A stretch of DNA of 64,000 nucleotides. It comes from Caballeronia arvi. Lineage in GTDB: Bacteria; Pseudomonadota; Gammaproteobacteria; Burkholderiales; Burkholderiaceae. The notes beneath the pieces were generated by a model. The model ran no database searches. It saw only the letters and a list, made by a program, of their open reading frames with translations, and was not told the origin of the DNA. Numbering within the stretch: position 1 is the stretch's first letter; each line of letters begins with the position of its first letter. The translations under genes were made by a program, and so were the position numbers. Positions 16,664 to 27,017 of the stretch are shown in pieces. The DNA lies in contig NZ_FCOM02000020.1 of assembly GCF_001544695.2 (NCBI RefSeq), positions 1-64,000 of the forward strand, given 5' to 3'.

Positions 16664-17716
16664 TCATCGCGCCCGCGGATCGAACACGCGATAAAGCGCA
16701 TCCGTCAAAAGATTCAGCGCGATGAACGTCGCGCCGATCACGAGCGTGCTGCCGAGCACGGCGTTCATGTCGGCGTTCAGCAACGCGCCCGTCAGATACG
16801 AGCCGATGCCCGGCCACGCGAACACGATCTCGGTGAGCACCGAGCCTTCGAGCAGATAGCTGTACGCGAGCGCGATCACCGTCAGAAGCGGCACCGCGAT
16901 ATTGCCGAACGCGTGCCGCCAGATCACGCGGCGCTCGGGCAAGCCTTTTGCGCGCGCAGTCGTCACATATTCCTGACTCAATTGTTCGAGCATGAACGAG
17001 CGCGTCATGCGCGACAGATAGGCGATCGAATAGAACGCGAGCACGCTCGCCGGCAGCGCGATATGCGAGAACGCGTTCTGGAACACATCCCATTCGCCGG
17101 CGATGAGCGAATCGATCAGCAAGCTGCCCGTGCGCGTGTCGACCATGCCGTCGTACATCGGATCGATGCGCCCCGGCCCCGACACCCAATGCAGCCGCGC
17201 GTAGAACAGCAGCAGGCCCATCAGCGCGAGCCAGAATACCGGCACGGAACTGCCCGCGAGCCCGATGACGCGCGCGATGTGATCGACGATGCGATTGTGC
17301 TTCACCGCCGCCGCGACCCCGAGCGGCACGCCAATCGCAACGCCGATGAACGTCGAGAGCGTCGCGAGTTCGAGCGTCGCGGGAAAGACGCGTTTGATGT
17401 CGTCGATGACCGGGTTCGCGGTCAGAAGCGACATGCCGAGATTGCCGTGCAGCACGTCGCGCGCGTAGATCAGGAATTGATCGATGAGCGGCTTGTCGAG
17501 ACCGAGGCGCAGACGCGCGGCCGCGTACGCGCTCGCCGACGCGCGGTCGCCGAGAATCGCGAGCACCGGATCGATCGGAATCTTGCGGCCGATGAAGAAC
17601 GTGATCGCGAGCAGGCCGGTGAACGTGATGGCGAGCATCGCGATCCAGCGGGTGAGCGCGAGCAGCACGCGTACCTTCGCGCCGCTCGCGTGGTTCAAAC
17701 GCGCCTGAGTGCTCAC
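16664..17716 (-). CDS. ddpB: Peptide ABC transporter permease, DdpB-like
   Basis: A 350-residue inner-membrane permease of the DppB type. It has a first helix near residues 17-38, a long periplasmic loop, then five more helices. The EAA loop MLEQLSQEYVTTARAKGLPE and the terminal NLLTDALYRVFDPRAR are typical. The GTG at 17716 overlaps the stop of the binding-protein gene (GTGA) and is the likely start; the frame stays open to 18046 only because it runs antisense-like inside that gene. Confidence 0.84.
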   Translation of the reverse strand: MSTQARLNHASGAKVRVLLALTRWIAMLAITFTGLLAITFFIGRKIPIDPVLAILGDRASASAYAAARLRLGLDKPLIDQFLIYARDVLHGNLGMSLLTANPVIDDIKRVFPATLELATLSTFIGVAIGVPLGVAAAVKHNRIVDHIARVIGLAGSSVPVFWLALMGLLLFYARLHWVSGPGRIDPMYDGMVDTRTGSLLIDSLIAGEWDVFQNAFSHIALPASVLAFYSIAYLSRMTRSFMLEQLSQEYVTTARAKGLPERRVIWRHAFGNIAVPLLTVIALAYSYLLEGSVLTEIVFAWPGIGSYLTGALLNADMNAVLGSTLVIGATFIALNLLTDALYRVFDPRAR

Positions 17717-19314
17717 TGCTTCTTGATGTTGCGATACGACACGAGATCGTTGATCGGCCCGACTTCGAGACCGGTCACGCCGGGACGCGCCGCCACCTGC
17801 GACACCTTCTGGAACATGATCACGAACGGCGACTTCGCGAGCACTTCGCGTTGCATCTTCTCGTAGAGTTGCGCACGCTTTTTCGTGTCGCTTTCGGCGA
17901 GCGCCGCGTCGGTTTCCTTCGTCAGTTGCGGAATGTCCCACGCGTTGCGCCACGCGAGCATCTTGTAGCTCGACGCATCCGAGTTGTCCGGATTCCACAC
18001 GAAGCCCTGCGCATTGCTGTGCGGATCGATGTAATCCGCCGACCACTCGCCGATATAAATGTCGTGCGCGCGCGCGCGATAGCGTCCGAGCGTCTGCTTG
18101 TTGTCGCTCGGCATGAGTTGCACCTTGATGCCCGCGAGCGCCAGATTGGCCTGCACCGCCTGCGCGATCTCGCTGTACGGATAGTCGTTGCGCACGTCCA
18201 TCTTGACCGTGAAGCCGTTGGCCAGTCCCGCCTTCGCGAGCAGCGCCTTCGCCTTGGGCACGTCCTGGTGATACGGATTCTCGTTGAGCGCGCCCAGAAA
18301 GCCTTCAGGCAGGAACGTTTCGTGAACCTTGTAAGTCGTGCGGATCACGTTCTTCTGAATGCCCTGATAGTCGATGAGCCACTTCATCGCTTCCCAGACT
18401 TCCGGCTTCGCGAGATTCGGGTTCTTGTTGTTCAGGCCGAGATACATGAGCGTCGCCTGCGGAATGGCTTGCGCCTTGATGACGCCGGACTTCGAAAGCG
18501 TGTCGAGATCGTCGGGCGACAGATCGCGCGCGACGTCGATATCGCCGTTCTGGATCATGAGCCGCTGGCTCGCCGCTTCGGTCACGTGACGCAGCACGAT
18601 GCGCTTCATCGCGAGCGGTATGCGATAGCCGTCGAAGCGCTGCAGCACGATGCTGTCGTTCGCGGTCCACTTGACGAGCTTGTACGCACCCGAGCCGGCC
18701 TCGTTCGTCTTCAGCCACTCGTTGCCGTAGTCGCTCCCCTTCGCATGCGATTCCACGAGCTTGCGATCCACCACCGACGCCGGCCACGAGCCCAGCACGT
18801 TCAGCACGAAAGTCGGCGCATAGCGACGATCGGTCGTGACGGAGACGGTCGTGTCGTCGATCTTCTTCACGTTCTGTGCGGCGTTGGCCTTCGTCAGGCC
18901 GATGCCCGCGAGCACGGCCGCCGCGCCTTTGTCGAGCAAGGCGGTGCGCTGGATCGACCAGGCGACGTCGTCGGCCGTGAGCGGATTGCCCGAATGAAAC
19001 TTGAGCCCGGACCGAATCTTGAACGTGAAGGTCAGGCCGTCCTGACTCACGGTCCAGGACTCGGCGACATCGCCATTGAATTTCGACGGGTCCTTCAGGT
19101 CGACGCGCACCAGCCGGTCATACGTGTTTGCGACGTATTCTTCCGGCACCAGCTCGTAGATTTCGCCGGGGTCGAGCGAGGTGAACTCGTCGAGCAGCGT
19201 CGCCATGACGAACAGATCCTTGGGCGTGGCGGCTTGCGCGCTCGGCAAGCCTGTCCAGGCCGTCGATACCGTGAACGCCGATGCGAGCATGACCGCTGCC
19301 AAAGCTTTTTTCAT
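17713..19314 (-). CDS. ddpA: Periplasmic peptide-binding protein, DdpA-like
   Basis: A 533-residue family-5 solute-binding protein. It begins with a Sec signal peptide: a KK n-region, a hydrophobic core, and a probable cut after PSAQA (residue 28). The SBP_bac_5 body follows (DRLVRVDLKDPSKFNGDVAE, WTVSQDGLTFTFKIRSGLKF). It should bind D-Ala-D-Ala or related short peptides and deliver them to the DdpB/C channel. It lies 26 bp behind the dipeptidase gene. An in-frame ATG at 19338 would add eight residues; the KK-type signal peptide favours 19314. Confidence 0.86.
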   Translation of the reverse strand: MKKALAAVMLASAFTVSTAWTGLPSAQAATPKDLFVMATLLDEFTSLDPGEIYELVPEEYVANTYDRLVRVDLKDPSKFNGDVAESWTVSQDGLTFTFKIRSGLKFHSGNPLTADDVAWSIQRTALLDKGAAAVLAGIGLTKANAAQNVKKIDDTTVSVTTDRRYAPTFVLNVLGSWPASVVDRKLVESHAKGSDYGNEWLKTNEAGSGAYKLVKWTANDSIVLQRFDGYRIPLAMKRIVLRHVTEAASQRLMIQNGDIDVARDLSPDDLDTLSKSGVIKAQAIPQATLMYLGLNNKNPNLAKPEVWEAMKWLIDYQGIQKNVIRTTYKVHETFLPEGFLGALNENPYHQDVPKAKALLAKAGLANGFTVKMDVRNDYPYSEIAQAVQANLALAGIKVQLMPSDNKQTLGRYRARAHDIYIGEWSADYIDPHSNAQGFVWNPDNSDASSYKMLAWRNAWDIPQLTKETDAALAESDTKKRAQLYEKMQREVLAKSPFVIMFQKVSQVAARPGVTGLEVGPINDLVSYRNIKKQ

Positions 19315-19340
19315 GGGGTGCCGTCCTGTTCCTTTCACGA

Positions 19341-19904
19341 TTACATGAGCCGCAGCGGGCCGCTTTCTTCGTTATCGATCAAAGCAAGTTCGCGCGAGCC
19401 TGGCAATTCGTAATGCCACCACTCGCTTTTGATGTGCGTGAAGCCTGCGCCGTGCATGACGCCCAACAACAACGTGCGATTGCGCTGTACATGCTCCGGC
19501 AAATCGAAGTGAAAGTGCTCGGATTCGACGACCATCGCGTCGAATCCCGTGCCCATGTCGAGCTCGTCGCCATGCTGATCGACGAGCGTGAGGTCGACCG
19601 CCGTGCCGCGGCTGTGGTTCGAGCCGCGCCCGAGTTCGGCGATGAAGTTCGGATCGGGCAGAAAGTCCCACAGCACTTTCTGCGCTTGCGGCGGACGATA
19701 CGCATCGAAAATCCGCAGCGTCATGCCGATGCTCCGCGCGATAGCGACGGCTTTTCGTAATGCGGCTTCGGCGGGTTCCAGCAGCAGGCAATGCTGGGCC
19801 TTGTAGATCGGCTTGCCGGTGAAATTTCGATCGGTCGCGTAGACGAGATCGATCTGGACGTCGTGCGTTTCGGGCGTGATGTGCAACAGGCGGGATCGAG
19901 TCAT
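19341..19904 (-). CDS. ddpX: D-alanyl-D-alanine dipeptidase
   Basis: A 187-residue VanX/DdpX-type zinc peptidase of family M15. The zinc motif SNHSRGTAVDL (SxHxxGxAxD) and the catalytic EWWHYEL (ExxH) are intact, and FDAYRPP carries the conserved arginine. There is no signal peptide, so it is cytoplasmic. As first gene of a ddpX-A-B-C-D-F operon it would cleave imported D-Ala-D-Ala to D-alanine. In E. coli that operon is induced in stationary phase; nothing in the sequence shows the control here. No van-type ligase or sensor genes are near, so a resistance role is unlikely. Confidence 0.93.
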   Translation of the reverse strand: MTRSRLLHITPETHDVQIDLVYATDRNFTGKPIYKAQHCLLLEPAEAALRKAVAIARSIGMTLRIFDAYRPPQAQKVLWDFLPDPNFIAELGRGSNHSRGTAVDLTLVDQHGDELDMGTGFDAMVVESEHFHFDLPEHVQRNRTLLLGVMHGAGFTHIKSEWWHYELPGSRELALIDNEESGPLRLM

Positions 19905-19991
19905 GTGTGCGGGCGGCCTGGATATCGATAGACGAACCTTAACGCGTAAGAAAAATCCGCGAAACCCTTTCTGTCGGGTGGTTTTGCCTGA

Positions 19992-20567
19992 TTACGCTAC
20001 GAGCGGCCAGCGCGCGAGGACTTCGTATTGCGATTTGCCGAGCAGACTGCGCACCAGCGCGAACTCGCGCGCGGTCCATGCGATGGGCGCGACGAACTCG
20101 CGTGGGATGCGGCGCTCGTCGTACAGCAAGGTCACGTGGGGCTTGAATTCGGGATGACGTTTGACAGGAATGCCGGCGTCATCGAGCGCGGCGCCGAGGG
20201 TTTGTGCGAGCGCGTCGAGCGACTCGGTGACATCGCCGGAAAGGACGAGCGGGCGTTTGGCGCGGCGGCCGGGAAAGCTCTCGATGCGGTCGAAGACGAT
20301 ATCGACCGGTGGGAACGTCGTTTGCGGCACTGCGTTGCGGGTCTGCGCGACGAGATCGGCGGAAAGGCCCGCGAACGCGCCGAGGTAATGCAAGGTGATG
20401 TGGAGGCGATCGGCGAGAATCGCTCTGCCCTTCAGCCTGTGACCGGTGCGAAGCCGCGTCGTCAGTTCAGCGATGCGCGCGGCGGCGGGTGCGTCGGGGT
20501 AGAGGGCGAAGAAGAGGGAGTCGGTCGGGTGCGCTCGCGCGGTGGAATCGGAATGCGGGGTGTTCAT
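19992..20567 (-). CDS. thpR: RNA 2',3'-cyclic phosphodiesterase (2H family)
   Basis: A 191-residue 2H phosphoesterase with both HxTx motifs, HITLHYLG near residue 56 and HVTLLY near 143, and the FFALYPD N-terminal strand. The family opens RNA 2',3'-cyclic phosphates and was first described as a 2'-5' RNA ligase (LigT). It is a single gene convergent to nothing nearby and divergent from the alpha/beta hydrolase. The biological role is unclear in bacteria. Confidence 0.92.
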   Translation of the reverse strand: MNTPHSDSTARAHPTDSLFFALYPDAPAAARIAELTTRLRTGHRLKGRAILADRLHITLHYLGAFAGLSADLVAQTRNAVPQTTFPPVDIVFDRIESFPGRRAKRPLVLSGDVTESLDALAQTLGAALDDAGIPVKRHPEFKPHVTLLYDERRIPREFVAPIAWTAREFALVRSLLGKSQYEVLARWPLVA

Positions 20568-20680
20568 TTTCTACCCTTTTGCGCTTGCGCGATCGCAGTG
20601 CTGTCGATCAACATGTCTCGGGCCGCTTCGGTGTCCGTACCGAAAGGGAGTTACCGCTGCACACCATCCGAAGGATACGC

Positions 20681-21445
20681 ATGAACACATTTTCCGTGGA
20701 CGAAAACGGCAACGTTCTTCGTTATCTCGATCTGTATGCTGGTGCCGAGCCGCTTCTTTTCATTCACGGATTGGGATGCGCCTCGAGCAGCGATTATCCT
20801 CCGGTCGTCGCTGCCGACGCTTACTTCAAAGGCAGATCGCTGCTGATCGACCTCATGGGAGCGGGCTTCAGCGACAAGCCAGAGGACGGCAAATTCGCTT
20901 CCGACGATCAGGCCGCCGTGTTATCCAGGTTCATCGCGGAAGAAGGATTCGCACGCGTGAATCTGTTCGGCCACAGCGCCGGGGCGTTCATCGCGCTGAA
21001 ACTGGCACAGTCACTTCCCGCCCACGTTGGTGCCATCGTTCTGTGCGAGCCGGGATTGACAGACTACGGCATCGCGATGCTATCGGAGATTACCGCTCAA
21101 ACCGAAGATCAATTCGTGGATGAAGGCTTTTCGGCGTTTCTCGCCCAATTGAAGGCGCAAGGGACGAACGACGCGTGGCTGGGACCGTTTTCCGTTGCGT
21201 CGCCTTATGTGATTTACCAATGGGCGCAATCGGCTCTCCAGGATAACGTCGAAAACTGGCTGGATGATCTTGCGAAGCTGAAATCGACGAAAGGAGTCAT
21301 CCTGTCAGAAAACGCGACGAGCGATGAAATCGCCAAGTTCGAACAGGCGGGCTGCACGGTCGAAGTGGTGGCCAATGCCGAGCATATGATCGCCTACGAC
21401 AATCCTGACGGCCTGGCGCAAGCGATCAGCAAGTTCATCGATTGA
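20681..21445 (+). CDS. Alpha/beta hydrolase of unknown substrate
   Basis: A 254-residue alpha/beta-hydrolase-fold protein with the nucleophile elbow GHSAGA (S99), an oxyanion segment FIHGLGCASSSDY (27-39) and a candidate catalytic histidine H235 in NAEHMIAYDN. AAGGA lies before the ATG at 20681; the frame upstream of it overlaps thpR. Codon use is clearly less GC-rich than that of its neighbours (many GTT, CTT, TAT, GAA codons), which suggests more recent acquisition. Haloalkane dehalogenase, esterase or carbon-carbon hydrolase activity cannot be told apart by reading. Confidence 0.85.
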   Translation: MNTFSVDENGNVLRYLDLYAGAEPLLFIHGLGCASSSDYPPVVAADAYFKGRSLLIDLMGAGFSDKPEDGKFASDDQAAVLSRFIAEEGFARVNLFGHSAGAFIALKLAQSLPAHVGAIVLCEPGLTDYGIAMLSEITAQTEDQFVDEGFSAFLAQLKAQGTNDAWLGPFSVASPYVIYQWAQSALQDNVENWLDDLAKLKSTKGVILSENATSDEIAKFEQAGCTVEVVANAEHMIAYDNPDGLAQAISKFID

Positions 21446-21460
21446 TGGATCGCGATATCC

Positions 21461-21494
21461 GGCTGCAGGCAAGACCCGAAGTCTGCCCGCAGCC
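21461..21494. terminator. Hairpin between convergent genes
   Basis: An imperfect stem of about 13 bp (GGCTGCAGGCAAGAC with GTCTGCCCGCAGCC) lies between the convergent alpha/beta hydrolase gene and guaA. It has no T run on either side, so it is at best a weak or factor-assisted terminator. Confidence 0.4.
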
Positions 21495-21505
21495 CGATCT
21501 CCAGT

Positions 21506-23089
21506 TCACTCCCACTCGATCGTAGCAGGCGGCTTCCCGGAGATGTCGTACACCACGCGATTGATCCCGCGCACTTCATTGATGATGCGATTCGACACAT
21601 GTCCGAGCAGATCATGCGGCAGATGCGCCCAATGCGCGGTCATGAAATCGAGCGTCTGCACGGCGCGCAGCGCAACGACGTATTCATACGTGCGCCCGTC
21701 GCCCATCACGCCGACGCTCTTCACCGGCAGGAACACCGCGAACGCCTGGCTCGTCAGGTCGTACCACGACTTGCCCGTTTCCTTGTCGATGGTTTCGCGC
21801 AGCGTCTCGATGAAAATCGCGTCTGCGCGACGCAGCAGGTCGGCAAATTCGCGCTTCACTTCGCCGAGAATCCGCACGCCGAGGCCCGGTCCCGGGAACG
21901 GATGGCGATACACCATCGCGGGCGGCAAGCCGAGCTTCACGCCCAGTTCGCGCACTTCGTCCTTGAAGAGCTCGCGCAGCGGCTCGAGCAGTTGCAGGTT
22001 CAACGTCTCCGGCAAGCCGCCGACGTTGTGGTGGCTCTTGATCGTATGGGCGCCCTTCTTGCCCTTGCCCGCCGATTCGATCACGTCCGGATAGATGGTG
22101 CCCTGAGCAAGCCATTTCGCGTCGGTGATCTTGTCCTGTTCCTGATGGAACACTTCGACGAATTCCGCGCCGATGATCTTGCGCTTCGCTTCCGGATCGG
22201 TCACGCCGGTGAGCTTCTGCAGGAAAGCCTCGCTCGCGTCGACATGGATGACCTTCACGCCCAGATGATCGGCGAACGTCGACATCACCTGTTCCGCTTC
22301 GTTCTGACGCAGCAGACCGTGATCGACGAACACGCATGTCAGCTGATCGCCGATCGCGCGATGCAAGAGCGCCGCCGCCACCGACGAATCCACGCCGCCC
22401 GACAGGCCCAGAATCACGTGCTCATCGCCGACTTGCGCGCGGATCTTCTCCACCGCTTCGTCGATGTAATGGCCCATCTCCCAGTCCGCCTTCGCGCCGC
22501 ACAACTCCAGCACGAAGCGCTCGAGCATCGCCGGGCCCTGCACCGTGTGCGTCACTTCCGGATGCCATTGCAGGCCGTAGAAACGGCGGTCGTCGTCGGC
22601 CATCGCGGCGATTGGGCACGACGGCGTCGACGCCATCAGCTTGAAACCCGCGGGCAGGTCGACGACCTTGTCGCCGTGGCTCATCCACACCTTGAGCATC
22701 GAGTCGCCCTGCTCGCTCGTGAAGTCCTGGATGCCTTCGAGAAAGCCCGTGTGGTTCAGCGCCTGCACTTCCGCATAGCCGAACTCGCGCACGTTGCCGA
22801 GCTCGACCTTGCCGCCGAGCTGATCGGCCATCGTCTGCATGCCGTAGCAGATGCCGAGCACCGGCACGCCGAGATCGAAGACGATCTGCGGGGCACGCGG
22901 CGACTTCGCCTCGTGGACCGAGTTCGGCCCGCCCGACAGAATGATGCCCTTCGGCGCGAATTCACGGATGAACGTCTCGTCGACGTCGTACGGATGGATT
23001 TCCGAGTAGACATGCGACTCGCGCACGCGCCGGGCGATCAGCTGGGTGACTTGGGAGCCGAAATCGAGAATCAGGATTTTGTCGTGCAT
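21506..23089 (-). CDS. guaA: GMP synthase (glutamine-hydrolysing)
   Basis: A 527-residue enzyme making GMP from XMP, ATP and glutamine. The N-terminal class I amidotransferase has its cysteine at C81 (GICYGMQ) and histidine/glutamate in WHPEVTHT. The ATP-pyrophosphatase domain has the P-loop [13 protein letters not shown], followed by the dimerisation domain ending in [12 protein letters not shown] four codons upstream is in frame, but the ATG at 23089 matches the family start [13 protein letters not shown]. It is third in guaB-membrane protein-guaA. Confidence 0.97.
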   Translation of the reverse strand: MHDKILILDFGSQVTQLIARRVRESHVYSEIHPYDVDETFIREFAPKGIILSGGPNSVHEAKSPRAPQIVFDLGVPVLGICYGMQTMADQLGGKVELGNVREFGYAEVQALNHTGFLEGIQDFTSEQGDSMLKVWMSHGDKVVDLPAGFKLMASTPSCPIAAMADDDRRFYGLQWHPEVTHTVQGPAMLERFVLELCGAKADWEMGHYIDEAVEKIRAQVGDEHVILGLSGGVDSSVAAALLHRAIGDQLTCVFVDHGLLRQNEAEQVMSTFADHLGVKVIHVDASEAFLQKLTGVTDPEAKRKIIGAEFVEVFHQEQDKITDAKWLAQGTIYPDVIESAGKGKKGAHTIKSHHNVGGLPETLNLQLLEPLRELFKDEVRELGVKLGLPPAMVYRHPFPGPGLGVRILGEVKREFADLLRRADAIFIETLRETIDKETGKSWYDLTSQAFAVFLPVKSVGVMGDGRTYEYVVALRAVQTLDFMTAHWAHLPHDLLGHVSNRIINEVRGINRVVYDISGKPPATIEWE

Positions 23090-23246
23090 GGCTGCGGCCA
23101 AAGGCTAAGTGAACGAATGATGTCGGTGCTGCCGGGACGCGGCTTCGCGCGCCCCGCCTGCGAATAAATCGACGGCCGGCGCAAAGGCCGACCGTGCTTG
23201 TCCTGCGTGTGTGCGTTGCCGCGTTCGCATGGCTGGCGGCATGCGC

Positions 23247-24005
23247 TCATCGGGGTGCGCGGCCCGCGCCGGGTACGAGAGGATCGACTCTTCTGCCCGT
23301 CGCCGGATCGATCTCGCCGCTGATGACGGGCTCGATGCGCCTGCCCGTGATCGGATCGACAGCGTGGCCCGTCGCCGGGTCGAGCGTGCCGCCCGTGACG
23401 GGATCGACCGCACCGTCCGGGTGCGCGCGCACGGCAGGCGGCGAGATTGGCGAGGCGGGATCGAGCGATCGGCCCGAGCCCGCACCGACAGGCTGTGAGC
23501 GTGACAGCGGCGACGTGGACGTCGCGCGAGCGTCTTCACGCTTTTGCGCCGCCTTCTTTTCCGCGCGCTGCGCCGATACCGCGCCGGCCTGCGCCGCACG
23601 CTCGCGCCGGCGCACCGCCGACGACAGCCGCACGCTGCCCAGACCGAGCACGAGTAGCACGATGCCGACGACCGCTGCGCTTACCTGCCCGAAGCCATCG
23701 ACCTGCGGCGTTTTCAGCCCGAGCAGCCAGACCAGCACCACGACGCCCGACAGCCATTCCACGTGGCCCGAAACGCGCGCGGCTCTGGCGGTCAACGCGC
23801 CGTCGACGGCCGCATGAAACGCGAGCCACGCGAGGCCGACGAGCGCGATGCCGAGCAGTTGCCCCGCGAAGGCGGGCTGCACGCGGATCGAATCCAGTTG
23901 CAGTGCGCCGTACAAGCCCGGCCACGGCGTCAGCAGGAACAGCACGCCGAACGCGACGAAGATAAGGGCATTGACGACGAGCACGACCCGCAGCAACGGT
24001 TTCAT
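23247..24005 (-). CDS. Membrane protein with C-terminal DPxTG octapeptide repeats
   Basis: A 252-residue protein of unknown function. It has four hydrophobic segments (about 6-28, 46-64, 86-98 and 108-123), then a charged Ala/Arg/Lys stretch (130-160), a Ser/Pro-rich linker, and six tandem octapeptides at 199-246 (AVDPVTGG, TLDPATGH, AVDPITGR, RIEPVISG, EIDPATGR, RVDPLVPG). Similar DPxTG units occur in plakin-type and some bacterial surface repeats. The gene starts 14 bp after the guaB stop and 157 bp before guaA, so it is probably co-transcribed with guanine-nucleotide synthesis genes. The function and the side of the membrane facing the repeats are not known. Confidence 0.8.
   Translation of the reverse strand: MKPLLRVVLVVNALIFVAFGVLFLLTPWPGLYGALQLDSIRVQPAFAGQLLGIALVGLAWLAFHAAVDGALTARAARVSGHVEWLSGVVVLVWLLGLKTPQVDGFGQVSAAVVGIVLLVLGLGSVRLSSAVRRRERAAQAGAVSAQRAEKKAAQKREDARATSTSPLSRSQPVGAGSGRSLDPASPISPPAVRAHPDGAVDPVTGGTLDPATGHAVDPITGRRIEPVISGEIDPATGRRVDPLVPGAGRAPR
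23268..23411 (-). repeat. Six 24-bp in-frame tandem repeats
   Basis: Six consecutive 24-bp units encode the octapeptides at residues 199-246 of the membrane protein. Units 1, 2, 3 and 5 keep DPxTG; units 4 and 6 are degenerate (EPVISG, DPLVPG). Confidence 0.8.
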
Positions 24006-24019
24006 GATCAGTCCGCTAA

Positions 24020-25535
<1,516 letters not shown>

Positions 25536-25703
25536 TGCCCGAACAGCAGCTTACGCGATTCGGCCGCACATTCCGGGCCGCTGACGACGACAAATCCGCC
25601 GCCAATCAGGCGTCTCCGTTGTGCAGTTTTCGACAAGACGGGCGCCCGGGGGTGCGTGCTACGCTTCGCGCCGTCAATCGAAATAACGGCAGGGAGTCGG
25701 GCA

Positions 25704-26684
25704 ATGCAGCGCGGTGTGATCTACGGAATGGCGGCGGGTGCGATCTGGGGCTTCATCTTTCTGGCGCCACGGCTCTTGCCCGATTTTTCGCCGCTGACGC
25801 TGTCGATCGGGCGCTATCTGATGTACGGCGCCGTCTCGCTCGCGGTCGCGCTGCCGTTCGCGCGCAAGCTCGTCGCCAAACTCACGCGCGCCGATTTCAT
25901 CGCGCTCGTGAAGCTCGCGCTCATCGGCAACCTGCTCTACTACATGCTGCTCGCCAGCGCGGTGCAACTGGTGGGCGTCGCGCCTTCGTCGCTGATCGTC
26001 GGCATTTTGCCGGTGACGGTCACGCTCGCCGGGCGGCGCGATCACGGCGCGATCGACTTGAGGCGTCTCGTCGGCCCCTTGCTGCTGATCCTCGCGGGCA
26101 TCGCGTGCATCAACGTCGACGTGTTCAGCGATGTGCTCTCGTCCTCCGCCGGCAACGAACACGCGACGAGCGCGCTCACGCGCCTCGCCGGCCTCGCCTG
26201 CGCGCTCGGGGCGCTGGCGTCGTGGACGTGGTACGCGGTCGTCAACGCGCGTTATCTGCAGGCGAACCGCCATTTCGACGGCAACGAGTGGTCGGTGCTG
26301 TGGGGCATCGTGACGGGGCTCATCGGCGTCGTGCTCGGCGCGATCGTATGGATGCTGCCGGCCGGAACCGTTCAGGCAAGCGTGCCGGCCGCGCGTTGGC
26401 ATCTCTTCTGGATCGTGTGTTTCGCGCTCGCGACCGGCGGTTCGTGGCTCGGCAACATGCTGTGGAATGCAGCGGCGAAGCGCCTGCCGCTCACGCTCGC
26501 CGGCCAGATGATCGCGTTCGAGACGCTTTTCGCGCTGTTATACGCCTTCGTCTACGATGGCCGCTGGCCCCGCACGCCCGAAGTGCTTGCGATCGTGCTG
26601 CTGCTGGTTGGCGTGAGCTGGTCGGTCAGACAGCATTCGGTGGGCGCGTCACCTGCGGCCGCGAAGGAAGCGCCCGCGCACTGA
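25704..26684 (+). CDS. EamA/DMT-superfamily transporter
   Basis: A 326-residue inner-membrane protein with about ten hydrophobic helices and the duplicated EamA arrangement. It has the AAGAIWGFIFLAPRLLPDFS start and, in the second half, TLAGQMIAFETLFALLYAF. Such proteins export amino acids or small metabolites. AGGGAG lies before the ATG at 25704; upstream frame extension overlaps guaB and is not coding. It is divergent from guaB. The substrate is unknown. Confidence 0.86.
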   Translation: MQRGVIYGMAAGAIWGFIFLAPRLLPDFSPLTLSIGRYLMYGAVSLAVALPFARKLVAKLTRADFIALVKLALIGNLLYYMLLASAVQLVGVAPSSLIVGILPVTVTLAGRRDHGAIDLRRLVGPLLLILAGIACINVDVFSDVLSSSAGNEHATSALTRLAGLACALGALASWTWYAVVNARYLQANRHFDGNEWSVLWGIVTGLIGVVLGAIVWMLPAGTVQASVPAARWHLFWIVCFALATGGSWLGNMLWNAAAKRLPLTLAGQMIAFETLFALLYAFVYDGRWPRTPEVLAIVLLLVGVSWSVRQHSVGASPAAAKEAPAH

Positions 26685-26690
26685 ATCCGC

Positions 26691-27017
26691 TCAGCGCGAA
26701 TCCTTCGACTGCCACTTGCGCCCTTCGATCGACCCCGCCTTGCGGGTTTTTTCGACGCGGCGCTGACGCGCCGTCTTCGGGTCCACCTTCAGCGGACGAT
26801 AAATCTCCACGCGATCGAAGTCCGCAAGCGCCGTATCGAGCGGCGTCAGCTTACCGAACACGCCGATTTTCTGCGTCGCCAGATCAATGTCCTGATGCGC
26901 ACGCAGCACGCCGCTCGCTTCGATCGCATCGCGCACGGTCGCGCCTTCGCGCAGATCGACGCGCGCAAGAAAGCTCGCGCCGTCGGGCAGTCCGTAGCAA
27001 ACGTCGATATGCATCAT
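26691..27017 (-). CDS. RnfH family protein (RatB-like)
   Basis: A 108-residue ubiquitin-like beta-grasp protein of the RnfH/UPF0125 family (IDVCYGLPDG, FGKLTPLDTALADFDRVEIY, RPLKVDPKTARQRR). The function is unsettled. The ATG at 27017 overlaps the ratA stop (ATGA). The ratA-rnfH pair next to smpB is a conserved arrangement in proteobacteria. The C-terminal 20 residues are Lys/Arg-rich. Confidence 0.88.
   Translation of the reverse strand: MMHIDVCYGLPDGASFLARVDLREGATVRDAIEASGVLRAHQDIDLATQKIGVFGKLTPLDTALADFDRVEIYRPLKVDPKTARQRRVEKTRKAGSIEGRKWQSKDSR

Noticed and set aside
16664-18046. N-terminal extension of the DdpB-like permease to 460 residues
   Set aside because: The extra part lies inside the binding-protein gene in another frame and is Arg-rich without membrane character; the GTG at 17716 with a GTGA overlap is the better start.
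19341-19904. VanX-type vancomycin-resistance gene
   Set aside because: The dipeptidase motifs match VanX, but there is no VanA/H ligase-dehydrogenase or VanRS pair, and the gene heads a peptide ABC operon in ddp order, which indicates nutrient or cell-wall recycling use.
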